A stretch of 58,444 nt of DNA from Comamonadaceae bacterium (GTDB taxonomy: Bacteria > Pseudomonadota > Gammaproteobacteria > Burkholderiales > Burkholderiaceae_C): positions 1-58,444 of the forward strand of contig CANFJF010000014.1 in NCBI GenBank assembly GCA_947447355.1, in the 5' to 3' direction. A program made the position numbers and the translations under genes. Shown in pieces: positions 41,073 through 52,100 of the stretch; within the stretch, counting starts at the first letter, position 1, and every line of letters starts with the position of its first letter. The notes beneath the pieces were generated by a model, which worked only from the letters and a program-made list of their open reading frames with translations, had not been told where the DNA came from and searched no databases.

Positions 41073-41975
41073 TTAACACGACAGTTCGTTCTTCACGTGT
41101 TGGGTCAACATATGGGATTCACCCGGCAGCAGGTTGATGACGTCCGAACCTGCATTCGTGGCTTCAATGCACATGAAATCTGGCCAACCGGCATCTGGCA
41201 GGTCAACCATATGACGGGCTGTTGCCTGCCCGGGATTCCAAACCACCACGGAGCGACTGCCCTCGACCTCAAGGACGATGCGGCGCTGCCAGTTTTCGTC
41301 TATCAGCGTGTATCGACGGCTCTGCGGTTCGAGGGGCTTGACCGCGTGTTCATAAGTGCGGTCGCAGGCTTGCAAAAGTACAAAGGGGGTGCTCTGAATG
41401 TCCTGCGACAAGTCTTTCAGTCGGTCGGTGTAGCGCAGACCTTGAATGCCTTCAATCGACACACTCTGGGCATGACTGACAGCGTAGTAGCTGTGCAGGG
41501 CTTGCGACAAAACAAAAGGGGCATGGCCCAGATTTTGGGTCTGCAGGGTTTGAGTCAAGGTCTGCCCCAGCGTTACGCGAAGGCTGACCAGCAGACCGGC
41601 AGGAACACCAACGGCAGTTAAATGCAGGTGCGATGGATCAACTGGCTCAAAAGTTAAAGAAATTGCTTCTTCGCTGCAGGCGTGAATGGTGACGACTCGC
41701 CATGCAAGATTGCGAACTGGGCCGTGTTGTAACGCCGTACTGGATTGCCCTTGCTTGGCAAACCATGGCCAACACACAGGAACACCGCCTCGGATGGCTG
41801 CAGGCTCCGGTAGAGACGCGGGGGACAACCAAAAAACGTCTCGTTGCCCAGTCGGCACCCAAGACAAAAGATGTGCGCCATGCAAGGCAATCACAGCCTT
41901 GCCATGGCGGGTAGTCAACGCCAAGGCGCGGTGACCCGCATGCTGAACCGCGACGATCTGCGGCGGCAATAACAA
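41073..41975 (-). CDS. D-hexose-6-phosphate mutarotase/aldose 1-epimerase family protein (YeaD-like)
   Basis: A 300-residue beta-sandwich epimerase of the YeaD branch. Features seen are HGAHLLSWVPTGQRDVFWLSP, AIRGGVPVCWPWF (substrate phosphate/sugar contacts), LHSYYAVSHAQSVSIEGI (catalytic His region) and FMCIEATNAGSDVINLLPGE (catalytic Glu). It would interconvert anomers of hexose 6-phosphates in the cytosol. The start is TTG 41975, 6 nt after the prolyl isomerase stop, with only a weak ribosome-binding site; coupling is likely. Confidence 0.86.
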   Translation of the reverse strand: MLLPPQIVAVQHAGHRALALTTRHGKAVIALHGAHLLSWVPTGQRDVFWLSPASLPEPAAIRGGVPVCWPWFAKQGQSSTALQHGPVRNLAWRVVTIHACSEEAISLTFEPVDPSHLHLTAVGVPAGLLVSLRVTLGQTLTQTLQTQNLGHAPFVLSQALHSYYAVSHAQSVSIEGIQGLRYTDRLKDLSQDIQSTPFVLLQACDRTYEHAVKPLEPQSRRYTLIDENWQRRIVLEVEGSRSVVVWNPGQATARHMVDLPDAGWPDFMCIEATNAGSDVINLLPGESHMLTQHVKNELSC

Positions 41976-41981
41976 GTCGAC

Positions 41982-42767
41982 TTACTCGATCTTGGCTTTG
42001 CTGCGCAGATTTTGCTGGAATGCACCCAGTTTTTCTTGCTGCATTTGCTGTGAAATTTGTGGTTTGACTTCTTCGAAGGCCGGTAATTTGACATCACGCA
42101 CATCATCAACGCGGATGATATGGAAACCAAACTGGGTCTTGACGGGTTCCTGTGTCAATTGGCCTTTGTTCAACTTGAGCAACGCGGCACTGAACTCTGG
42201 CACGTAGCTGTTCGGATTGGCCCAATCAAGATCACCACCCTTGGCACCGGAGCCAGTGTCTTTGGACTGTTTCTTGGCGATGTCTTCAAATTTACCGCCT
42301 TTTTTCAGGCTCGCAATGATGGTTTTTGCGTCGGTTTCTTTTTCGACCAAAATGTGGTGGGCTTTGTATTCTTTGCCGCCGTTGGCAGCGACAAATTTGT
42401 CGTATTCGGCTTTCAAATCTGCATCAGTGATCGGATTTTTCTTTTGATAGTCATTGAAAAGCTGACGAATCAAAATAGTCTGGCGCGCCAACTCCATCTG
42501 AACTTTGAAGTCATCCGTGGCGGACAAACCCATCTTGTCAGCCTCTTGCATGAAAACTTCGCGAGCAATCACTTCTTCACGCAATTGGCCCTGCATTTCA
42601 GGGGTCACTGGGCGGCCGCTGTTTTCAATTTGCTGAGCCAACGAATCTAGACGTGCTTTAGGAACGGCTTTACCGTTAACGATGGCAATGTTTTGCGCCA
42701 TGACAGCCGTTGTACCCAAGGTCATCAGGCAGGTCAAAGTAGTAGCCAAAAGAAGATTTTTTTTCAT
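41982..42767 (-). CDS. Periplasmic peptidyl-prolyl cis-trans isomerase, PpiC/parvulin type
   Basis: A 261-residue exported chaperone from ATG 42767 (AAGGA upstream); the ORF to 42851 adds an implausible Phe/Ser-rich leader. The signal peptide is MKKNLLLATTLTCLMTL with cleavage near AVMAQN. An N-terminal helical SurA-like region (25-125) is followed by a parvulin domain (about 133-230: YKAHHILVEKETDAKTII, GGDLDWANP, FGFHIIRVDD). It assists folding of periplasmic or outer-membrane proteins. The mRNA leader is nearly pure pyrimidine (complement of 42783-42842). It lies in the yciB-bolA-ppiC order usual for Burkholderiales. Confidence 0.92.
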   Translation of the reverse strand: MKKNLLLATTLTCLMTLGTTAVMAQNIAIVNGKAVPKARLDSLAQQIENSGRPVTPEMQGQLREEVIAREVFMQEADKMGLSATDDFKVQMELARQTILIRQLFNDYQKKNPITDADLKAEYDKFVAANGGKEYKAHHILVEKETDAKTIIASLKKGGKFEDIAKKQSKDTGSGAKGGDLDWANPNSYVPEFSAALLKLNKGQLTQEPVKTQFGFHIIRVDDVRDVKLPAFEEVKPQISQQMQQEKLGAFQQNLRSKAKIE

Positions 42768-42901
42768 GCGGAATCCTTGCGGTCGTGAAAGATGAAATGA
42801 GAGAAAAAGAAAGGAGGAGAAAATAGAAAAAGGGGAAACTAGAGGTGTCACGTCATGCGTATTTAACGCACCAGACGGCGCTTGAATTTTGTCATCCTGA
42901 A

Positions 42902-43198
42902 TCAGGGCTTGTCGATGATCTCTATCGCTAAGGCGTGCAGACCTTGGTCAATGAAATTTTGCATTGCATCATACACAAGACGATGCCGTGCGACTCGGCT
43001 CTTACCGTCAAATAACGGGCTGGCAATACAGATCCGGAAATGGGTGCCAAAACCAGCGGCATTGGCTCCTGCATGACCGGCATGGTCGCCACTTTCGTCG
43101 ATGACTTGCAACGCTGTCGGTTGCAAAACAGCCCGCAGTTGAGCTTCTATGGCCGCGACCGTAGGCAGTGCAGATGAAGGCGCAATCGCTTGGCTCAT
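42902..43198 (-). CDS. bolA: BolA family protein
   Basis: A 98-residue BolA-like protein from ATG 43198, which overlaps the yciB stop by 4 nt. The BolA fold core is visible: IEAQLRAVLQPTALQVIDESGDHAGHAG, the HFRICIASPLFDGKSRVARHRLVYDAM segment with the FDGKSRVARHR nucleic-acid/Fe-S-partner loop, and a C-terminal ALAIEI strand. BolA proteins pair with monothiol glutaredoxins in Fe-S handling or act as regulators. It is followed by the prolyl isomerase gene. Confidence 0.92.
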   Translation of the reverse strand: MSQAIAPSSALPTVAAIEAQLRAVLQPTALQVIDESGDHAGHAGANAAGFGTHFRICIASPLFDGKSRVARHRLVYDAMQNFIDQGLHALAIEIIDKP

Positions 43199-43821
43199 GG
43201 GGCCGAATCCGGTTTGATGAATTTGTTCAAGTACACCGCTTGAACGGCGACAAAGACAAACATCAGTCCGAGGCCGCCGAACAGCTTGAAGTTGACCCAC
43301 GTACTGGTTGAGAAGTTGAAAGCCACCCAGAGATTGAGAAAGCCCATGACGGCAAAAAATCCAACCCAACTGAGGTTGACGCGGAGCCAAATGGTCTCCG
43401 GCAGGGTCATTTGAGCGCCCATCATGGACTTGATGCCGTTCTTTTTAAAGACCAGTTGGCCTATGAGCAAGGCACCGCCCATGACCCAATACAGCACCGT
43501 CGGCTTCCATTTAATGAAGCTTTCGCTGTGAAAGTAAATGGTCGCGCCGCCCAGCAACGTGACCAGTCCAAGGCTGACCCAGAGCATCGTGTCCACTTTT
43601 TTACCTGCTATTTTGAGCCACAAGATTTGTCCCAGCGTGGCGACAATAACGACCACTGTCGCCAGCAACACTGGTGCCTCGGAAGGGCCAACCACGCCCC
43701 CTGCAACGATGAATCCAAGCCAGTCTGTTGCCACTGCAGCGGCCCATTCACGGTTGCCCTCAGCGTACTTGAACATGCCGAAAAACAGCGCAATCGGCAA
43801 AAAGTCGAACAATATTTTCAT
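43195..43821 (-). CDS. yciB: Septation protein A / inner membrane protein YciB
   Basis: A 208-residue polytopic inner-membrane protein (IspZ family). It starts MKILFDFLPIALFFGMFKYAEG, the family signature, and has about five spans. IWLRVNLSWVGFFAVMGFLNLWVAF and NFKLFGGLGLMFVFVAVQAVYL are typical of the C-terminal half. It is linked to cell-envelope synthesis and septation. The stop overlaps bolA. No gene separates it from msrB on the same strand, but the 83-nt gap suggests its own promoter. Confidence 0.95.
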   Translation of the reverse strand: MKILFDFLPIALFFGMFKYAEGNREWAAAVATDWLGFIVAGGVVGPSEAPVLLATVVVIVATLGQILWLKIAGKKVDTMLWVSLGLVTLLGGATIYFHSESFIKWKPTVLYWVMGGALLIGQLVFKKNGIKSMMGAQMTLPETIWLRVNLSWVGFFAVMGFLNLWVAFNFSTSTWVNFKLFGGLGLMFVFVAVQAVYLNKFIKPDSAP

Positions 43822-43904
43822 GGCGTGATTATGGCTGGCGCTGGTAAATAGTTGGCGCTAGTGTGTAAAGTTATTTCGCAGTGCTCTTGCCTTTTCTCTT
43901 TAAT

Positions 43905-44315
43905 TTACTTAGGCGTGAAGTCCAGCGATGCCGAGTTCATGCAGTAACGCAAGCCGGTGGGCGCCGGACCGTCTTCAAACACATGACCCAAGTGAGATCC
44001 GCAGTCTGGGCAGTGCGCTTCGACACGTTCCCCAAAAAGCGAGCGATCGACTTTGGTTTCAACGGCGTCGTTGGCCAGCGGGGCAAAGTAACTGGGCCAG
44101 CCTGAGCCGGATTCGTATTTGGTTGCAGAGTCAAACAAAGGCTTGCCGCAGCAGATGCAGGTGTAGGTGCCTGCGGTCTTGTTACCTTCGTATTTGCCCG
44201 TGAAGGCCCGTTCAGTCGATTCATGGCGTGTGATGTCAAATGCGGCCGGTTCTGCGCCTTTTTCGGCCAGCAGGGCCTTCCATTCTGCTTCGGTTTTTTC
44301 AATTTTATAGGTCAT
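43905..44315 (-). CDS. msrB: Peptide methionine-(R)-sulfoxide reductase MsrB
   Basis: A 136-residue cytosolic enzyme from ATG 44315 (AGAGGA ribosome-binding site) that reduces methionine R-sulfoxide. The catalytic cysteine is in [11 protein letters not shown]. Structural zinc is bound by two CxxC pairs, CICCG (CxxC read as CICC) and CPDCG. It has SGSGWPSYF and GHVFEDGP, typical of MsrB. Length is normal. It lies 24 nt downstream of selO on the same strand, so the two are probably co-transcribed. Confidence 0.96.
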   Translation of the reverse strand: MTYKIEKTEAEWKALLAEKGAEPAAFDITRHESTERAFTGKYEGNKTAGTYTCICCGKPLFDSATKYESGSGWPSYFAPLANDAVETKVDRSLFGERVEAHCPDCGSHLGHVFEDGPAPTGLRYCMNSASLDFTPK

Positions 44316-44338
44316 GAGAATTCCTCTTTGAGGTGATT

Positions 44339-45820
44339 TTACGAACTGCAACTGATCTCAATACCCGCTGCCCAGTCAGGCGGGAAATCAGCCAGCGCTT
44401 GGTGCCCATCGATATCTGCATGCTCGTCAAACGGCGATTGGAGCACATGCAATAGTTTCTCAACTTCTGAATAGTCTTGAACGCCCGCAGCGCGAATAGC
44501 CTGTTCGCCCAAGTGGTTTCGCAAGACGTACTTGGGGTTGCTGTGGCGCATCAGTGCATTGCTGCGATTGATGTCTTGTTGAGCAAGACGTGCCGCGAAG
44601 GGCGCAGCCCAAGTCTCAAAAGCTGCACGATCCAAAAAGAGGTCACGCACAGATTCCCGTCCGGCAGTTGATGAAAAAACGCACAGCCGGCGCCAAAAAA
44701 TGGTGTGGTCGATTTGATGCGCCGCCAGTAATTTCAGCGTGCTTTCGATCAGCGCTTTGTCGTCGTTTTGCGCGGCATCGTCGTTCAACCCTAGCTTGGC
44801 GCGCATGCGGCTTTCCAAGGCATTCGGAAAGACGGTTTTGTAGGACTCCAGCGCCGCCAAGGCGTGCTCTTGCTCTTCAATCAAGGGCAGCAGTGCCTGA
44901 CCCAGACAAAAGAGATTCCAGTAGGCGATGTTGGGCTGCTTGTTGTAGGCGTAGCGGCCCTGTGTGTCCGAGTGGTTGCAAATATGGCCGGGGTCAAAGG
45001 TATCTAAGAATTGGAACGGACCGTAGTCAATCGTCAGCCCAAGGATGCTCATGTTGTCGGTGTTCATCACCCCATGGCAAAAGCCCACGGCCTGCCATGC
45101 GGCCATGAGCTCTGCGGTGCGTTCACTGACGGCTTGGAGCAAGGCGGCATAAGGCTGGGCTGCATCGCGGCAGGCGGGGTAATGGTGCTCAATAACAAAG
45201 TCTGCAAGTGTTTTGAGTTGGTCGTGCTGATTGGCGTGGCTGAAGTGCTCAAAATGTCCAAACCTGATGAAGCTAGGGGAGGTACGCGCCACCACGGCGG
45301 CGGTTTCAATTTCTTCCCTGCGCACGCGGTCATCCGAGCCTGTGATGCACAGGGCGCGCGTGGTTGGAATGCCGAGGCCGTGCATGGCTTCTGAGCAAAG
45401 GTATTCGCGGATGGAGCTGCGCAGGACCGCACGGCCATCGCCGCCGCGGGAGTAGGGCGTCAGTCCCGCGCCCTTGAGCTGCAGTTCCATACCGCCATGC
45501 TGCGTGTGCAACTCACCCAGCAGTGTGGCACGACCATCGCCCAGTTGACCGGCCCATTGGCCGAACTGGTGTCCGCTGTAAACGCTGGCCAACGGCTCAG
45601 TTCCACGCAAAACACGGTTGCCGGCAAAGGTCTCTAACGCCTCTTGCGAAGCCAACCAAGACGCATCGAGGCCCAACTCACGTGCAAGCGCCGCGTTGCG
45701 ACTGACCCAGTAGGGCTCACTGAGGGGACGCAAGGGTTGGGGCGTCGAAAAATCGCTGCCTAACTGGGAGAAGCGGTTTCGCCAGATCAGCGGTGTGGTC
45801 GGAGGCATATGCAAAGTCAT
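44339..45820 (-). CDS. selO: SelO/YdiU family protein adenylyltransferase
   Basis: A pseudokinase-fold AMPylase of 493 residues from ATG 45820 ([13 protein letters not shown]). SelO transfers AMP to Ser/Thr/Tyr of proteins and responds to redox stress. Seen are [20 protein letters not shown] (inverted glycine-rich loop), the [20 protein letters not shown] lysine segment, [11 protein letters not shown] and [10 protein letters not shown] (metal-binding Asp). The C-terminus ends EISCSS, retaining the conserved redox cysteine. The msrB gene follows directly, which fits a shared oxidative-stress role. It is divergent from the acyl-CoA ligase gene. Confidence 0.94.
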   Translation of the reverse strand: MTLHMPPTTPLIWRNRFSQLGSDFSTPQPLRPLSEPYWVSRNAALARELGLDASWLASQEALETFAGNRVLRGTEPLASVYSGHQFGQWAGQLGDGRATLLGELHTQHGGMELQLKGAGLTPYSRGGDGRAVLRSSIREYLCSEAMHGLGIPTTRALCITGSDDRVRREEIETAAVVARTSPSFIRFGHFEHFSHANQHDQLKTLADFVIEHHYPACRDAAQPYAALLQAVSERTAELMAAWQAVGFCHGVMNTDNMSILGLTIDYGPFQFLDTFDPGHICNHSDTQGRYAYNKQPNIAYWNLFCLGQALLPLIEEQEHALAALESYKTVFPNALESRMRAKLGLNDDAAQNDDKALIESTLKLLAAHQIDHTIFWRRLCVFSSTAGRESVRDLFLDRAAFETWAAPFAARLAQQDINRSNALMRHSNPKYVLRNHLGEQAIRAAGVQDYSEVEKLLHVLQSPFDEHADIDGHQALADFPPDWAAGIEISCSS

Positions 45821-45952
45821 CTTGAGATTGTCTATGACTTGACAAAAAACTACGCTGAGCGCGGGCAATCCCGCATCCAAGGGCTTGTTTGCTGCGGCAT
45901 GATGTCGAAGTAATCAAGACAATACATCCGAACAAATACATGGAGTTTCACG

Positions 45953-47578
45953 ATGCTCGGCTTAATGCAAGACCAACCGCTGCTGATTTCAAATCTGATT
46001 GATTTTGCCGAGCGCCATCACGCCGACGTTGAAATCGTCTCGCGCAGAGTTGAGGGTGATATTCACCGCTACACCTACAAAGACGCGGCACAGCGCTCAC
46101 GCAAGGTGGCCCACGCGCTCGACGGTATGGGGCTGCAGTTCAGCGACCGTGTCGCTACGCTGGCTTGGAATGGTTATCGACATTTTGAGCTGTATTACGG
46201 TGTCAGCGGTTCGGGTCGCGTGCTGCACACCATCAACCCGCGCCTGCACCCAGACCAAATCGCCTGGATTGCGAACCACGCCGAAGACCAAGTGCTGTGC
46301 TTTGACATGAGCTTTTTGCCGCTGGTGCAAGCAGTCCACAGCCAGTGCAAAACCATTCGCCATTACGTGGCACTCTGTGATGCCGACAAGCTACCGGCTG
46401 ACAGCGGTATTCCAGGACTGATCAGCTACGAAGCCTGGATTGCGCCGCATCCGACGACTTTCCGTTGGCCCACTTTTGACGAGAACACGGCCTCGAGCAT
46501 GTGCTACACCAGCGGCACCACCGGCCACCCGAAGGCTGCTCTGTACAGCCACCGCTCCACGACTCTGCACGCCTACGCAGCCGCCTTGCCGGACGTCATG
46601 AGCTTGTCGGCTGGCGACGCCGTGTTACCCGTGGTGCCGATGTTTCACGTCAATGCCTGGGGCATTCCGTACTCAGCCTCGCTCACGGGCGCCAAACTGG
46701 TGTTCCCAGGGCCGGCACTGGACGGTAAATCAATTTACGAATTGATTGAAGCCGAGCAGGTGACTTACGCCGCCGGTGTTCCGACGGTCTGGCAAATGTT
46801 GCTCAGCCACATGAAACCAGCAGGCCTCCATTTCTCCAGCCTCAAGCGCACGGTGATTGGCGGCTCGGCTTGCCCGCCCGCCATGATCGCGTCCTTCAAT
46901 GACGACTACGGCGTTGAGGTTCTGCATGCTTGGGGCATGACGGAGATGAGCCCACTGGGCACGCTGTGCACATTGAAGAACAAACACCAGGCCTTGTCAG
47001 CGGAAGACAAAATGAAGATTCGCCTGAAGCAGGGGCGGGCGATTTACGGCGTCGACATGAAAATTGTTGATGAACACGGTGTTGAACTACCTTGGGACGG
47101 AAAAACCTACGGCGACCTGCTGGTCAAAGGGCCCTGGATCGTTCGGGATTACTACAAAAGCGAGAGTGCGTCACCGCTAGTGAACGGCTGGTTCCCTACC
47201 GGCGACGTCGCCACCATCGACGCCGATGGCTACATGCAAATCACTGACCGTAGCAAAGACGTGATCAAGTCGGGCGGCGAGTGGATCAGTTCGATCGACA
47301 TCGAAAACATAGCTGTAGCGCACCCGGCCGTGGCCATGGCCGCCTGCATCGGCGTGTCGCATCCAAAATGGGACGAGCGCCCGATCATTGCAGTGGTCAA
47401 AAAAGCCGGCACCGAAGTCACGCGTGAAGCACTCCTGCGCTTTTACGAGGGCAAGACTGCCAAATGGCAGATCCCTGACGATGTGGTGTTTGTTGATGCG
47501 ATCCCGATCGGCGCCACCGGTAAGATGCTCAAAACCCGACTGAGGGAAATGCTGAAGGACTACAAGCTGCCGAGTTGA
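45953..47578 (+). CDS. Fatty acyl-CoA ligase (AMP-forming)
   Basis: A 541-residue ANL-superfamily ligase. The AMP-binding loop [16 protein letters not shown] is at about residues 185-200; [13 protein letters not shown] (A5), [22 protein letters not shown] (A7-A8) and the C-terminal lysine in [15 protein letters not shown] are present. The sequence style is that of medium/long-chain acyl-CoA synthetases of betaproteobacteria (FadD3/AlkK type). It would activate fatty acids for the beta-oxidation genes at 53619-58444, though it is not in that operon. A GGAG ribosome-binding site precedes the ATG. Confidence 0.92.
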   Translation: MLGLMQDQPLLISNLIDFAERHHADVEIVSRRVEGDIHRYTYKDAAQRSRKVAHALDGMGLQFSDRVATLAWNGYRHFELYYGVSGSGRVLHTINPRLHPDQIAWIANHAEDQVLCFDMSFLPLVQAVHSQCKTIRHYVALCDADKLPADSGIPGLISYEAWIAPHPTTFRWPTFDENTASSMCYTSGTTGHPKAALYSHRSTTLHAYAAALPDVMSLSAGDAVLPVVPMFHVNAWGIPYSASLTGAKLVFPGPALDGKSIYELIEAEQVTYAAGVPTVWQMLLSHMKPAGLHFSSLKRTVIGGSACPPAMIASFNDDYGVEVLHAWGMTEMSPLGTLCTLKNKHQALSAEDKMKIRLKQGRAIYGVDMKIVDEHGVELPWDGKTYGDLLVKGPWIVRDYYKSESASPLVNGWFPTGDVATIDADGYMQITDRSKDVIKSGGEWISSIDIENIAVAHPAVAMAACIGVSHPKWDERPIIAVVKKAGTEVTREALLRFYEGKTAKWQIPDDVVFVDAIPIGATGKMLKTRLREMLKDYKLPS

Positions 47579-47587
47579 TACATCGGG

Positions 47588-48835
47588 TTAATCGTGCTCC
47601 AGATCCCAGATGAAGTGGGCATCTGTGAGCAGACCGTAAAAGGCTTTTAACGCGCTGACTTGGGCTTGCAGGGCGCTGTTTTCTGACGCCGTTGCTTGAC
47701 GCCGGGCCAAGAGCAAGGATTGCAGATCACCTTCGCCCAAAGCATATGCGCGCTGCACCAGCCTCGCGTTTTCCTTCATCGCGCGTGCGCCTTCGTAGGC
47801 CATTTGAAGGCTTTCATGCAAACCACGGACCGTCACCAACGCGGTAGCGATGTCGGTTTCCAAATCTCGCTGAACGACTTCAACCGCTTGACGGGCCACT
47901 TCTACTGCTGCCATGGCTTTGGCGCTTCTGGCGTCACGTAGTCCGCCGACCAAAGGAATGCTGATGCTCAGCCCCGTCAGACGTTCGCGACCGCCAACTT
48001 CTGAAGCGCTGAAGAGGCCCAAGGTTGGATCCGCAAAGCGATTGGCATGTGCCCGGTCTGCCTGGGCTTGCGCCATCCGCAGCTGCGTTTGGGCGAGTTT
48101 CAACACGTCGCTTTCAGCCAAGATCCGATCACGCCATTCGCGGGCGTCTTCGGCAATCAACAGCGGAGAAGGAAGCGCCAATCGCAACGGTTTGATACCG
48201 GGAAACCGAACTGAAAGCCGTGCCCAAGCCGCTGTGGCCTGGGTCTGGGCATCGTTGCTCGCTCGTTTTTGTTCAGCAAGCTCAGCGCTGGCGAGGTTCA
48301 GGTCTAGCCTGGAGGCATCACCGCCTCGGCTGCGTTTATCGACGGCCAATACGTTTTCTTGTACCGCTTGAAAATTGGCAGCAGCCAGTTCGTGGCCTCG
48401 TTCCGCCGCCAGCCAATCGATCCAAAGCGACAACAATTCCTTGGCGGACTCATGCATGGCCTCACCATAGCGGGCCTCGGCTTCCTCCAGGGTGGCTTTG
48501 CCAAGATCACGGTCTGCGGCCCCCTTGCCTGGCAGCCGGATGGCACGCTCAACACCTATATTCCATTCGCGGTACTGCGAACCGGTGTCCAGCGATCGCC
48601 GCTGTCCAGTGGCTTTGGCCGTCCATTCGTAGGGTGATTTATCCAGAATGTTGGACTCCTCCCGTGCCACGGTCAAGCCGGCCCGAGCGGCCGCCACGCG
48701 GGGGTCTTGCTCAAGCAGCGGGCGAGCCAACTCCGTCGGTAAGAGTCCTGTGACGGTGGGCGCCTGGAGTGCAGAGGCGGAACCCACCAGCGTGATCAAG
48801 CTGACGACAAAGCTCAAGCGCCATCGATTCATCAT
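47588..48835 (-). CDS. Outer-membrane efflux protein (CzcC/TolC family)
   Basis: A 415-residue outer-membrane factor with a signal peptide (RLSFVVSLITLVGSASAL). The rest is the TolC-type repeat of long helices: AEARYGEAMHESAKELLSLWIDW in repeat 1 and ARSAKAMAAVEVARQAVEVV in repeat 2. It completes a trans-envelope efflux channel with the RND pump and adaptor upstream. Its ATG overlaps the DUF3240 stop by 4 nt. It is the fourth gene of the adaptor-pump-DUF3240-OMF operon and converges with the acyl-CoA ligase gene across 9 nt. Confidence 0.88.
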   Translation of the reverse strand: MMNRWRLSFVVSLITLVGSASALQAPTVTGLLPTELARPLLEQDPRVAAARAGLTVAREESNILDKSPYEWTAKATGQRRSLDTGSQYREWNIGVERAIRLPGKGAADRDLGKATLEEAEARYGEAMHESAKELLSLWIDWLAAERGHELAAANFQAVQENVLAVDKRSRGGDASRLDLNLASAELAEQKRASNDAQTQATAAWARLSVRFPGIKPLRLALPSPLLIAEDAREWRDRILAESDVLKLAQTQLRMAQAQADRAHANRFADPTLGLFSASEVGGRERLTGLSISIPLVGGLRDARSAKAMAAVEVARQAVEVVQRDLETDIATALVTVRGLHESLQMAYEGARAMKENARLVQRAYALGEGDLQSLLLARRQATASENSALQAQVSALKAFYGLLTDAHFIWDLEHD

Positions 48836-49134
48836 GCGATGTCTCCGGCTTCAACAATCGGCGTGATCCAGTAACGCAAACCGGCCCCAGCCATTTGCGC
48901 TCGGATGGCGTCCAGCAATGCGGGCTTGTCGGCACTGGCAATGATCACTTGTATTTGCGTCGCAAAACTGCGGCCGAGAACTTGCTCAGTCTGGCTAAGA
49001 CTATTGAAAGCCAAGCCATGCGCGGAGGTGGGCGCGCTGGTGAAGACGCTGGCGTTGGGCGACATGAGGAGCAGGTCAAGTAGTTTTTCTTCGACGGCCG
49101 GTGGGCACAGCAAGATCAGGCACAAGTCAGACAT
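48832..49134 (-). CDS. DUF3240 family protein, RND-efflux associated
   Basis: A 100-residue soluble protein from ATG 49134, which overlaps the RND pump stop by 8 nt. It begins MSDLCLILLCPPAVEEKLLDLLLM and has RSFATQIQVIIASADKPALL and a C-terminal RYWITPIVEAGDI. The short ferredoxin-like pattern resembles PII/CutA-type small regulators and matches DUF3240, a family found beside heavy-metal RND pumps. A regulatory or metal-sensing role is inferred from context only. It lies between the pump and the outer-membrane factor. Confidence 0.78.
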   Translation of the reverse strand: MSDLCLILLCPPAVEEKLLDLLLMSPNASVFTSAPTSAHGLAFNSLSQTEQVLGRSFATQIQVIIASADKPALLDAIRAQMAGAGLRYWITPIVEAGDIA

Positions 49135-52100
49135 CAGAGTTCTTTCGTGTCGCAAAGCCAAAGCGAAAATACAAAATGGGCAGCAGCATCAAGGTCAAGG
49201 TCGTGGCTGTGATCAATCCGCCAATCACAACAATGGCCAGTGGGCGTTGAATTTCAGACCCTGGGCCCGTGGCAAAAAGCAGCGGAATCAGACCAAAAGC
49301 GGTGATGGAGGCGGTCATCATGACAGGCCGCAGGCGGCGTTTGGCGCCTTGCACCACGACGTCCATCATGGCCAAGCCTTCGCTTTTCAGTTGGTTGAAA
49401 TAGCTCACCAAGACCACGCCGTTGAGCACCGTGATGCCCAGCAACGCAATGAAGCCGACTGAAGCTGGCACCGACAGGTATTCCCCAGTGACCCACAAAG
49501 CGACGATGCCGCCCACCAATGCAAACGGGATGATGCTCAAAATCAGCAGCGCTTGACGCACCGATCGGAAGGTGGAAAACAACAACACAAAGATCAAGCC
49601 AAGGGCGACCGGCACCACCACGGTGAGCCGGGCCGCAGCACGTTGCTGGTTTTCAAACTGACCACCCCAACTGATGCGGTAGCCCGTGTCGAGCTTCACT
49701 TTTTGAGCGACCAGTGTTGTCGATTCTTCGACGAAACCCACCAAGTCACGATTCGCCACATTGGCCACGACCACACTGTAGCGACTGCCCATTTCACGGT
49801 CAATCTTGACCGGGCCGGCGGCGCGTTCAAGCTTGGCAACACTGGCCAAAGCCACCGTATTGCCGTTTTTGCTGGTGATGCGCATGGCTGAAAAATCAGC
49901 AGGCGACATGCGCAGGCTTTCAGAGCCGCGCAAGACAATTGGCGTGCGGCGATTGCCTTCAATCACCACCCCTGCCCGTTGACCTTCTATCTGCATCCGC
50001 AGCGCATCCTGAATTTCCTCGACGCTCAAGCCCAGTCGACCCGCTTGCAAACGATCCACCGCCACCTTCAAGTACTGTACGCCGTCGTTCTGAACGGTGT
50101 ACACGTCCTGGTTGCCCGGCACAGTCTTCAGCAAGGTTTCAATCTGGTTGGCATAAGTGTTCAGCTTGGCCAAGTCAGGGCCGAAGATCTTGACAGCCAA
50201 GTCACCGCGCACGCCGATGATCATTTCAGACACCCGCATCTCGATCGGTTGCGTGAAGCTGTAAAGAATGCCGGGCATGGGATTGAGCACTTTGCGGACT
50301 TCATCCATCAGCGCTTCTTTGCTCTTCATGCGCCATTCACTTTGCGGCTTGAGCAGCAAGTAGGTGTCGCTTTGGTTGAGTCCCATCGGATCGAGTCCGA
50401 TTTCATCGGAACCGGCGCGCGCCACGATGCCTTCAATTTCCGGGATGGCCTTCAAGATAGCCTGTTGAATTTTCAGGTCTAACGCGGCACTTTGTTCCAA
50501 ACTGATGGACGGCAATTTTTCAATGCCGACAATCAAGTCACCCTCGTCCATGGTGGGCATGAAAGTTTTGCCGACTTGGGTGTAAACAACCCCGGCCGCC
50601 AGCAGCATGACAAGCGCCGCCGCAGCCACCATGCGCTGCCGGCGCATGGCCCAGGCGAGGGCAGGTTCATACACTGCCAAAAGCTTGCGCGGCAACCACG
50701 GGTCTTCATGCTTCACTTCGCGAAGCAAATAAGACGCCAGCACCGGAATCACCGTCAATGACAAGGCCAATGAACCTGCCAGCGCAAAAACGATGGTCAG
50801 AGCGACTGGTACAAAGTACTTGCCTTCCAGCCCTTGCAAAGTCAACAGCGGCAAAAACACGGTGATGATGATCAAAATACCCGCGGTCACCGGCACAGCC
50901 ACTTCACGCACGGCTCGATAGATGATGTGCAGACGCGGCAGTTTGCTGGCGGTCGGGTCGTTGGCCAGACGTTGCACGATGTTTTCAACGACCACGATAG
51001 CCGCATCCACCAACATACCGATGGCAATTGCCAGGCCACCCAGGCTCATCAAGTTGGCCGACATGCCAAAGGTGCTCATCAGAATAAAGGTGATGAGGGC
51101 GGCCAATGGGAGCACCAAAGCGACCGTGAGTGCTGCCCGAATATTGCCCAAAAACAGCCCCAACAAAATGATGACCAGTACGGTCGCTTCAACCAATGCC
51201 GAAGTGACCGCGTTGACGGCTTTGGTCACCAGCGAGGAGCGGTCATAAAAAGTTTTGATTACCACGCCGGCTGGCAAACTAGGCTGAAGTTCTTCTAGTT
51301 TTTGGCGGACACCCAGAACCACATTTTTGGCATTGGATCCAGCCAGACCCAACACCAATCCTTGCACGGCTTCAGCACGTCCGTTCTGTGTCACAACGCC
51401 GTTGCGCGTCACCGTCCCGATGCTGACGTCGGCCAAGTTCCCCAAGCGAACCGGGGACCCGCTCTTCATCGCGACCACGATACCGCGTAAATCCTCAAGA
51501 CTGCTGATGCTGCCTTCCGTGCGGACCAGCAGGACTTCGTCACCTTCACGCAGTCGGCCGGCGCCGTCATTTCGGTTGTTCGCTTCGACGGCTTCTTTTA
51601 ACTGCGTGATGGTCACGCCACTGGCCGCCATGCGAACCGGGTCAGGAACAATTTCGTACGCTCTGACAACGCCGCCTAATGCATTAACATCGGCCACGCC
51701 CGGAACGGTGCGCAAGGCCGGCCGGATGACCCAGTCGAGCAGGCTGCGACGCTCAGCGAGTGTCATCGCGTCGGCCTCGACGGTGAACATGTACATTTCG
51801 CCGAGCGGTGTCGTCACCGGCGCCATGCCACCGGACATACCAACGGGCAGGCTGGCCGTCAAGCCACCGAGCCGTTCACTCACCTGCTGACGTGCCCAAT
51901 AGATGTCGGTGCCGTCTTCGAAGTCAATCGTGACGTCGACCAAGCCGTACTTGGTCACTGAGCGCAAAATTTTGGTTTTTGGGATGCCGAGCATTTCGAC
52001 CTCGATGGGCACCGAGATGCGGCTCTCGACTTCTTCCGGGGTCATACCGGGCGCCTTCATGATGATCTTCACCTGTGTGCTCGAGACATCGGGAAAAGCG

